NCBI GenBank assembly: GCA_963556695.1
Contig: CAUWAG010000019.1
Coordinates: 1 to 64,000, forward strand
DNA from: Anthostomella pinea
Lineage: Eukaryota; Ascomycota; Sordariomycetes; Xylariales; Xylariaceae
DNA: 64,000 nucleotides
Reading direction: 5' to 3'
Notes under the pieces: model-generated
Database searches by the model: none
What the model was told of the DNA's origin: nothing
What the model saw: the letters and a program-made list of their open reading frames with translations, nothing else
Translations under genes and position numbers: made by a program
Shown here: positions 56,036-64,000 of the stretch, piece after piece
Layout of the letters: every line of letters begins with the position of its first letter
Position numbering within the stretch: position 1 is the stretch's first letter

Positions 56036-59000
56036 CTAGCCCGACATGACCAAAGCTAGCAGGGCCATGCGGCAGTATAGTCCGTATCTCATCTGCCGAT
56101 TCGTTAGCAAGTGTGCTCACATCTGTGACAGACCACCTTGGACTCACCTGTCTGAAGTAGGCAGCGCGCTCGTCGAAGTCAACCTCCTCCGCTACCTCCT
56201 CATTCCTGGGGAGAGGGTGCAGTATCCGCGTGTGCTGCTTCGCGTGCTTAAGCGTAGCATTATCAATGCGGTATGCATTCTTCACCTTCTCGAAGTCCTC
56301 TGCGCTGGGGAAGCGCTCTTTCTGCACTCGTGTGCAGTACAGTACATCGCTCCTGGAGAGGATCTCGGGAGTGAGCTCCTCGGACTCGCACAGCAATTGC
56401 CCGGACTCCTTCAGCAAGTTGCGAACATCCGCCGGAAGGGCAAGTGCCTTGGGTGCTACCAGCTGAACGTGGACTTGGTAATGTCGCAGCAGGTAGACCA
56501 ACGAGTGGACTGGGCGTCCGTAGAGAAGGTCACCAACGAAGGTGATGGTCAGTCCCTGTACGGTACCGAGTTCTTCTCGAATAGTGAAGAGGTCGAGGAA
56601 CGCTTGAGTGGGGTGCTCCTTGCTTCCGTTGCCTCCATTGATGATGGGTACCTTGCTGTACTTCTTCGCAATGTCGACCGATGACTCCTCGGGGTGGCGC
56701 AGTACCACCGCATCACCGTAACACTCAAGTGTCCTGAGCGTGTCTTGCAGTGTTTCGCCTTTCTGTACCGACGAGTGGGACGTGCTGATAGCGATGGTCC
56801 TGCCACCGAGACGCTGCATAGCGGCGTCGAATGACGCCGAAGTGCGGGTGGACGGCTCGTAAAACAGTGTGCATAGCACGCGGCCGCGGAGTGTACTGAG
56901 AACACCCTCGCGATCGACACCTAAGCGCATCTCCTGGGCTACGGTGAAGAGGAGATGGAGATCAGAGCGCGAATACTCCTTGACAGAGAGAACATGCGAG
57001 TTCTTGAACACAGATTGCTGCATCAGAAGGTCGTGTAGCGAGTCGACAAATGGCCCGCGCGTGGGTCCTGGAAGACCAAAATCATCCATGGTAGGAGCGT
57101 GCTTCGAAAGAGGTCGCAGACCATCGAGTTCGCCGTCCATGAGCCGCGACGTAGTCATGGCCTTGCTCATAGTAGACGGTCGCCGCGCTGCCAAAGCTTC
57201 AAGAGGGTACGTTGTAGTCTGGGGTCCTGCCTTTATAGTAGGCGACATCGGCGCAGGCATGCTACCATGCGTGGACATATCTTTGCCAAGAGGCTCAATT
57301 GGAAGGAGTTCACCGTCAAGACAGACGGTCTTGTCTCCAAAAGTGACTCTCTGTACAGCTCCACGCATGACCTTGCCAGCGAATGGAGACCACGCAGCCG
57401 TGGTTGGCACAGTGTAAGTACGGTCAATCTCGACTTCGACAGATGTTCCCACCTGCTCATGAAGCTCAAAAATCTGTTTGGGGTTGTCGTAGAGACGAGC
57501 CTTGATATCATCAATCGTCAACTTGCCCTCGACGACAGAAGTGAGAAGAAGAGGCAAAGCATCGGCAATACCAACTGCAGGATCTTCTTTGGCAGTCTGA
57601 TTCGAGTCAGAACGCATGGCGTGGCTGAGTTGGAACGGAACACTGCCAACAGAGAAGACATCGATAGTGCTGAGATAATCCCAAAGGGCCTCCTGGTCGC
57701 TGGGCTTGGGGAGGAACTGGCACTCGGGATAGTCCTTTCGTGATAGATACAATGAGTAGATCGACACGTCACATGTCACGTTCAGGCCCTTTTCTTTGCT
57801 GAGAGCAATCAGGCGAATGTCATCTTTAGTGGTGACACTGGTGACGTGAATGCGTCTGTTGTGAAGGCTAGCCAGCAATAGAATCGACGCAAGATCCGTC
57901 GTCTTCGCATCTGTAACGATTGGCTTATGTGCAGGCCATGAGTCGAAGTGCGCAGTGACCGCGGCAACCTTGCTGATGTTGTCCGACAGGTGATTGAATG
58001 GGATGAATAGAGACCCGACCTCACTTGTGACCTGGCTGATCTGGTCCGCATTCTCGGAGGTGGCCGAGATGGAGAAGTTGTAGTCGCAGAACCCGCCACG
58101 TCTGCTGCTTTGCTGGGCGATTTTCAGGGTGCTGGCATCGGTGATGGAGCCATCAATTCCCATTGGCATGACACGAATCATGCTGAAACCGGATGCGATG
58201 GATGCTTTCGTGACCGCCTGGAGATCATGGCTGCCCTGACAACCAATACCAGGCACAAATGCAGCGATGTTGATCAACCCAGGGAGGATGATGGTACGGT
58301 GACTAGTCTGGAAATCACGGCTGCCGACCTCAAGGTCAAAATGTCTTGCGATGGCCTCGATGAGGATCTTGGCGTTTTTGACATTCGTGACCAAAGGGAC
58401 CTGGTAGTCCACAGCCATTCGCCGAGTCTGATACCCTTTGCTCATGTAGTTGGCCGGTCTGCGGTACTTGTTGCTCGAGGGGAGATTGATGTAGAGGTTG
58501 ATCATGTTCTTCGCAAGATGCTGCGTCAATGAGAACTCAGACCTTTGATCGTCTTCCTCGTTACCGAGTACCTCCAAGAACTGGACAGGAATACCGTGTT
58601 CTTGGAGGAAGTCGGCTGTCCCCGCAGTGGCAAATAGCTTGTAGCCCATCTTCTGCAGCTTTTGGACCGATGGCAACATCTCCTTCTTGTCCTTGTATGA
58701 TCCCATGGACAAGAGGATGTTGCTCTTCGGAATCTTGAAGCCGGTCGACATCAGTGCCTTGAGATACGCCTCGTATTTGTCCATGCCAAAGCAAGCAACT
58801 TCACCAGTAGAAGCCATCTCCACACCAAGAACAGGATCAGCTCCAGAGAGACGAGAGAAACTGAATTGGGGAACTTTGACTCCGACACAACCTGGCGCAA
58901 TGCTGGTAGGTGGGTACTCGGTGAAGGGCACGCCCATGATCGCCTTGGTCGCCATCTCAATGAGGTCAACTCCCATGACTTTGGACACGAACGGGAACGA

Positions 59001-62000
59001 TCGTGAAGCTCGGACGTTACATTCAATGACCTTGATATCATTATCCTTGGCGATGAACTGGATGTTGAAGGGGCCCGTGACATTGAGCTTCGCACCAATT
59101 TTCCTGGTGGCTTCTTCGATGCGCTTGATCGTAGTAGGCTCAAGGTCCTGGGGTGGTAGAATGAGAGTTGCATCGCCAGAGTGAACACCTGCGTTCTCGA
59201 CGTGCTCCGAGATGAAGTGGCCAATCACAGTGCCGTCTTTAGCGACAGCATCCATCTCAATCTCCTTAGCGTTCTCGATGTACTTCGTGATGACCACTGG
59301 GTACTCGCGTGAAACCTCGGCGGCTTGCTGAAGGAATAGCTCGAGGTCCGCCTCGGAATAGACCGTGTTCATCGCTGCGCCAGAAAGCACATACGATGGC
59401 CGAACCAGTACTGGATAGGATACCTTGTTGCAGAAAACCTTGGCTTCTTCGAAGCTTGTCAACTCCTTCCAGGTCGGCTGGTCGACACCAATCTCGTCGA
59501 GCATTCGGGAGAACTTGTATCGATTCTCAGCCCTATCAATCATCTCGGGCGACGTTCCAAGGACCCTGACCCCGGATCGTAGCAGAGGCAGAGCGATGTT
59601 GTTGGGTGTCTGACCACCCATGGCACCGAGAACTCCACTTGAATTTTCCATCTGGTAGATATCGAGCACCGTCTCCTGGTTGATATTCTCAAAGTAGAGC
59701 CGGTCCGCCTCGTCGTAATCAGTGCTAACCGTCTCGGGATTATAATTCACCATAATTGTCTTGAAGCCCGACTCTCGAAGCGTGCGAATAGCCCGGACCG
59801 AACACCAGTCGAACTCGACCGAGGATCCGATACGGTAAACACCTGACCCAAGAACCATCACACCATGATCGTTGAAGTCAATGTCATGAGCTGACGCGTT
59901 GTATGTGAGGTAGAGGTAGTTAGTGTACGCGGGGAACTCGGCAGCGACGGTATCGATCTGCTTGACAAATGGAGTGATTCCAGCCTCGCGTCTCATACGT
60001 CGTACCGCCAACTCATTGGAGTCCCAGAACTTTGCCAGTTGGCCGTCGCTGAAACCGAGTCGCTTTCCTTGAAGCAGAAGGTCAGGACGCTTAGAGATCT
60101 GACTGGTGGTGAACTTGGAAACCATTTTGCCGAAGTTGTTCAGACCCATGAGTTTGTGCAGAAACCACTTGTCGATCTTGGTAAGCTCCCAGATTCGGTC
60201 AACAGAGTACCCAGCATGCATGGCATTCGCAATGGCAAACAGGCGCTGATCTGATGGGGTCTGCAACTCGTCGTCAATTGACATGAGGGCCTTGGTCTCG
60301 TTGAAGCCAAGGTTGTGGAAATCGATGGCCCGAATCGCCTTCTGGATTGCTTCCTCGAAGCTTCTACCAATGCTCATGACTTCGCCTACACTCTTCATGG
60401 AGGATCCGAGCTGGGTGGACACTCGCGTAAACTTCTTCAAATCCCATCGGGGCATCTTGACAACAACGTAATCCAAAGAAGGCTCAAAGCAGGCGCAAGT
60501 GACCTTTGTGACCGAGTTCTTGATATCCTTGAGCGGTATGCCCAACCCCAGCTTGGCAGCAATAAAGGCCAACGGGTAGCCGGTTGCTTTTGAAGCCAGC
60601 GCAGAAGATCGCGACAATCTTGCGTTGACCTCGATGATGCAGTACTCTCTCGAGAAGGGGTTCAGAGCGTACTGAATGTTGCACTCTCCAACTACACCCA
60701 GGTGGCGGATGACATTGACTGCCGTCGTTCGCAACATGTTGTAGTCCTCGTCGGAAAGTGTCTGCGAGGGCGCTACAACAATTGAGTCTCCCGTATGAAT
60801 ACCGAGGGGATCGAAGTTTTCCATGTTACAGACAGTGATGCAGTTGTCTTGAGCATCTCGTACAACTTCGTACTCGATCTCCTTCCAACCCTTCATGCTT
60901 CTCTCGATCAGGATTTGGGGACTCGCTGCTAGGGCCTTGTTGCAGAGGTCGAGAAGTTCCTCGTTGTTGTCAGCGAAACCACTGCCCAGACCACCCAGGG
61001 CATATGCAGCTCTGACGATAACTGGAAAGCCGATGTCTTTAACGACACGCATGGCCTCATCCACACTGCTGGCGGAGGCTGACTTGGCGCACTTCTCACC
61101 TATCGAGTCCATACTTCTGGCAAATAGCTCTCGATCTTCCGTCGTGATGATGGTGTCGATGGGAGTACCGAGAACTTGGACACCAAGCTCCTCAAACTCG
61201 TCCTTGAGCTGGATACCAACTTGCAAGGCAGTCTGGCCGCCGAAAGTGACGTATATCGCGTCGGGTCTTTCGTGCACAATGACTTTGCGCACAAACTCGG
61301 CTGTGACAGGAAGGAAATAAACCTTGTCTGCCAAGCCCTTGGAAGTCTGGATTGTTGCGATATTCGGGTTGATGAGAACAGTATAGATGCCCTCCTCCTT
61401 CAGAGCCTTGATGGCTTGACTGCCCGAGTAGTCGAACTCGCCCGCCTGTCCAATGCTTAGACCGCCACTTCCAAGAACGAGAATCTTCTTGACATGGACG
61501 CGCGGGTGCAACCTCTCATTCTCTTCATAGGCGCCGCCAGGAAAGCTAACGGGCGCTTCAAGAAGTCTCTTGTCCTTGGCGCAACTGCTCATGGTGTTTA
61601 TGAAGACGTCGAAGAGGTACTCGGTATCGCGGGGACCAGGTGTGCTCTCGGGGTGGAATTGCACACTGAAGTACGGCTTGCTGTGGTGCATGATGCCCTC
61701 GTTGCTACCATCGTTGGCATTCACAAACAATTCTTTCCACTCAGATGGTAAACTCTGCGCATCCACAGCGAAACCATGGTTCTGGGAAGTGATGTGACAT
61801 TTGCCCGTCACCATACTCGTGCAAGGGATATTGGCACCGCGATTACCAAACTTCATCTTCTGGGTTTTGGCACCAGCGGCCTGGGCTAGAAGTTGGTGGC
61901 CAAGACAGATACCAAAGACGGGCGTTCGATTGGCCTTCATAGCCTCGGCGATGTGCCTCACGGGTTCACGCATGACCGCAGGGTCACCGGGTCCGTTTGA

Positions 62001-62940
62001 GATGAAGAGTCCGTCGTAGTCCTCTCCAGCCCCCTTTGAGAAGTCGTGGTTCCAAGGACAGACCAGGACCTCGACACCCCTGTTCAAGAAACATCGGAGC
62101 TGGTTGTTCTTCATTCCCACATCAAGGCACAGGACACGAAGTGTTCTCCCAGAAGGATGTTTCACTGTCTTTTCAGAGTTTGGTTTGTAGAGCTGGGGCG
62201 CTTTGATGGAAACTGCGGACCAGTAAGCCTAGAGCCATATACCTGCCTGTAGCGGAGTGCTCACCCTCTGCGACGAGATTCTTTGTGTTAGGGTTCACCC
62301 ATTCCACAGACTCGAAGTATGGTTTCCAATCTTTCTTGGGAATATGTCTTGTAGTGTTGCCATTGACACCATTGGAGGCTCCATTGGTCAAGGCTCCGTT
62401 GGTCAAGGCTCCGTTGGTCAAATTTTCCTTCTGTAGAAGCATCCGGCCAAGCATGCTACCCTCCTGTCTGATCCGCTCGGTCAGGGCTCTTGTATCGACT
62501 CCATACATAGCCGGCACTCCCTGCTCCTTTAGCCACGTGCCCAGGGATGAAGTGGCGAGAAAGTGTGAGTAGTCTTCGCCGGCGTAGGACGACACGATGA
62601 GACCGGCGATGTGGATTTCGGAGGACTCGAAATGGGCGGGACGGTCGCGGAGGAGTGCGTCCATGGTCTCTCGCGAGGGAACACCATAGTTGCCGACCAG
62701 GGGAAAGGTGATGACGAGGATCTGGCCGCGGTAGGACGGATCTGTTATCGACTCTGGGTATCCGACCATGCCCGTCTGGAAGACCAGCTCTCCAGCGATG
62801 CTCTTCTTGCCACCAAAGCTGTAGCCCTGGTAGGAGGAGGCATCCTCGAGGTCCAGGCACATGAGGTCCTCATGGTCCTCGCCCATGATCCGCGCCGAGG
62901 CGGGCGGGCAGTTGACCGAGGTCATTGCCATTGTTATCAC
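56036..62940 (-). CDS. URA2: Multifunctional pyrimidine biosynthesis protein (GATase-CPSase-inactive DHOase-ATCase)
   Basis: This protein (URA2 of yeast, pyr-3 of Neurospora, pyrABCN of Aspergillus) makes carbamoyl phosphate from glutamine and bicarbonate and transfers it to aspartate. Exons on the minus strand are 62940-62265, 62212-56148 and 56092-56036; the introns are 52 and 55 nt, the second with branch site GCTAACG. Joined length is 2,265 residues. Glutaminase: [17 protein letters not shown] with the catalytic cysteine. Synthase: two ATP-grasp halves, from [20 protein letters not shown] on. The dihydroorotase-like part lacks the metal-binding HxH ([13 protein letters not shown]), as is normal in fungi. 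Transcarbamylase: [26 protein letters not shown] and [13 protein letters not shown]. The last exon supplies [18 protein letters not shown]. Start uncertain among three ATGs (62940, 62931, 62925). Feedback control by UTP is expected from the family. Confidence 0.95.
62381..62425 (-). repeat. 15-bp tandem repeat in the amidotransferase linker
   Basis: Three in-frame copies of a 15-base unit encode repeated LTNGA in exon 1 of the pyrimidine gene, followed by related SNGVNGN. It lies between the small-subunit N-terminal domain and the glutaminase domain, where a flexible linker would tolerate length change. Confidence 0.85.
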
Positions 62941-63978
62941 AAGCTCGTGGGTGCAGTGGCGCGTGATGTGGTGTGCGAAAACGGCTGATGGGGGACGGAA
63001 GCACAGCCGCAGCTAGGAAGCTCACACGAAGCCGCGATGCTGTAGCTGTTTCAATGTTTCATGCCGTGACTGGGATCAATTGGCGCGTACGATATGTTGT
63101 ATCTGAGAGGAACGTTGGAGCATGAAAAGGTCTTGCTGCTGAATCTCAAGATAGAACCTTTGGAAAGAAAATAATACTGGTATGAAAATGATTTTTTTTT
63201 CTTGCAGCTACGTAGAGCTAAGGTAGTCCTGCAGTCGGTCTAAGTCTGCGTCCGTTGCGGGGCGGCGTTGGAGGGGCCCGGGCGTTGGAGGGGCGTTGGA
63301 GGGGCGTTGGAGGGGCTCTCAACTCTCAATTCTGACCAGTGGCAGTGACGAAAATTCTACCTGTAAGTTAGACCAGCGGGTGCCAGGCGTCCAATCAGCT
63401 GTCACATTCCCAGCGCGAGCAAGGGGCCGGCCCCGCAACTCTTGGATCCCGAGTTAACAGTCTCTCCGTCTCTTTGACAACACATTGATGAGGAAATTTT
63501 CTGAAACTGACCACTCTGATGGAACGAGCTTCGATCAAACGGTACTGGCAATATGGTCACAATGGTTCTGAGCCAGTCTTTCGCTGACTGCGAGGTCTCA
63601 GGGAAGTACGAGGTGCCCCTTAATAGAGGCATACGCACGAAGGGTCTTGGTGGTCTTTGACTGGCTCGCTTCCCTGGACTGCCTTTGCTCTTCCAATCGC
63701 GGAATGCTGGTTAGCGAGAGCCTCAGTTGGAGATGATATAGCCTCAAGGCCGGTGTCATGTCAGGATCTTGTGATTCGGTGCCTCACATTTATCACCTGT
63801 CCCTAGCAGCCTACTACCCGTGCCATGCCCCACTTTATTCGGGATTCGCCCGGGCTCGCCAGCTAAAGCTGGTGCTGGACACCAAAACACCCAGATCACC
63901 AAAACACCCAGTTTTTCGACCATTCCCTCTAGATCACACTTTTCTTCAGCAGCTTCAAAGCATATTCAATTCGGTAAA
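62941..63978. other. Upstream region of the pyrimidine gene
   Basis: Likely promoter and leader. Includes the 11-base tandem repeat at 63266-63315 and an inverted repeat CCAGC-TAAA-GCTGG near 63,860. No supported ORF; a minus-strand frame at 63402-63638 shows no domain. Confidence 0.4.
63266..63315. repeat. 11-bp minisatellite
   Basis: Unit CGTTGGAGGGG occurs four times: once at 63266-63276, then three in tandem at 63283-63315, about 330 bases upstream of the pyrimidine start codon. Confidence 0.9.
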
Positions 63979-64000
63979 ATGGAAGCACGCTTGCAGAAAG
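63979..64000 (+). CDS. Possible start of a gene cut by the window edge
   Basis: An ATG at 63979 opens MEARLQK and runs off the window, preceded by a pyrimidine-rich leader and repeated ACCAAAACACCCAG. Too short to identify. Confidence 0.25.

Noticed and set aside
57809..58099. ORFs opposite or out of frame within the pyrimidine gene
   Set aside because: All are shadows of the 2,265-residue reading frame.

Overview
The window comes from a filamentous ascomycete, probably a Sordariomycete, and joins two very different kinds of DNA. Positions 1 to about 17,900 are mitochondrial. They are AT-rich, read with TGA as tryptophan (genetic code 4), and all genes lie on the + strand: the 3' end of nad5, then cob, trnC, cox1, trnR, nad1 (with one group I intron), nad4, atp8, atp6, a 3.7-kb stretch of wreckage, rns, seven tRNA genes, nad6, trnV, cox3 and an unassigned ORF. 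The order nad5-cob-cox1-nad1-nad4-atp8-atp6-rns is the usual one in Sordariomycetes. The order rns-tRNAs-nad6-trnV-cox3 is not: cox3 normally precedes nad6. The wreckage between atp6 and rns holds two broken atp9 fragments in opposite orientation, two orphan group I intron cores, a tRNA-Arg(ACG) and a 75-bp direct repeat. The intact genes argue for a chimeric contig or a very recent nuclear copy of mtDNA.

From about 17,900 to 41,000 the sequence is nuclear repeat-rich DNA. Two TA-rich blocks (about 17.9-20.8 kb and 31.9-34.9 kb) look like RIP-mutated repeats. Into and beside them lie a pogo/Fot-type element with TA target duplication (20,798-22,815), a Tc1/mariner element (23,429-24,750), a small MITE-like inverted-repeat element (25,409-25,756), a possible solo LTR (32,215-32,698) and a complete but broken Ty3/gypsy chromovirus with 243-bp LTRs and a CGAGT target duplication (34,861-40,743). 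Between them are a few poorly known host genes: a small hypothetical protein on the - strand, a three-exon gene with a SANT/Myb-like N-terminus and a repetitive basic tail, and decayed genes.

From 41 kb on the sequence becomes ordinary gene-bearing euchromatin. It holds a small secreted, serine-rich, eight-cysteine protein; a five-exon Zn2Cys6 transcription factor whose first intron is GC-AG; a conserved single-exon fungal protein of 405 residues; an Alr4036-type FMN-binding pyridoxamine-phosphate-oxidase-like protein; and the large pyrimidine gene (glutamine amidotransferase, carbamoyl-phosphate synthase, inactive dihydroorotase-like domain and aspartate carbamoyltransferase in one 2,265-residue chain). 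Nuclear introns are 52-117 nt, apart from one of 384 nt, and several carry fungal branch sites such as GCTGAC and GCTAAC. I found no CRISPR array, no nuclear tRNA and no convincing new biological system. The most unusual features are the mitochondrial/nuclear join, the dismantled atp9 region and the chromovirus whose stops mostly fit CGA to TGA decay.
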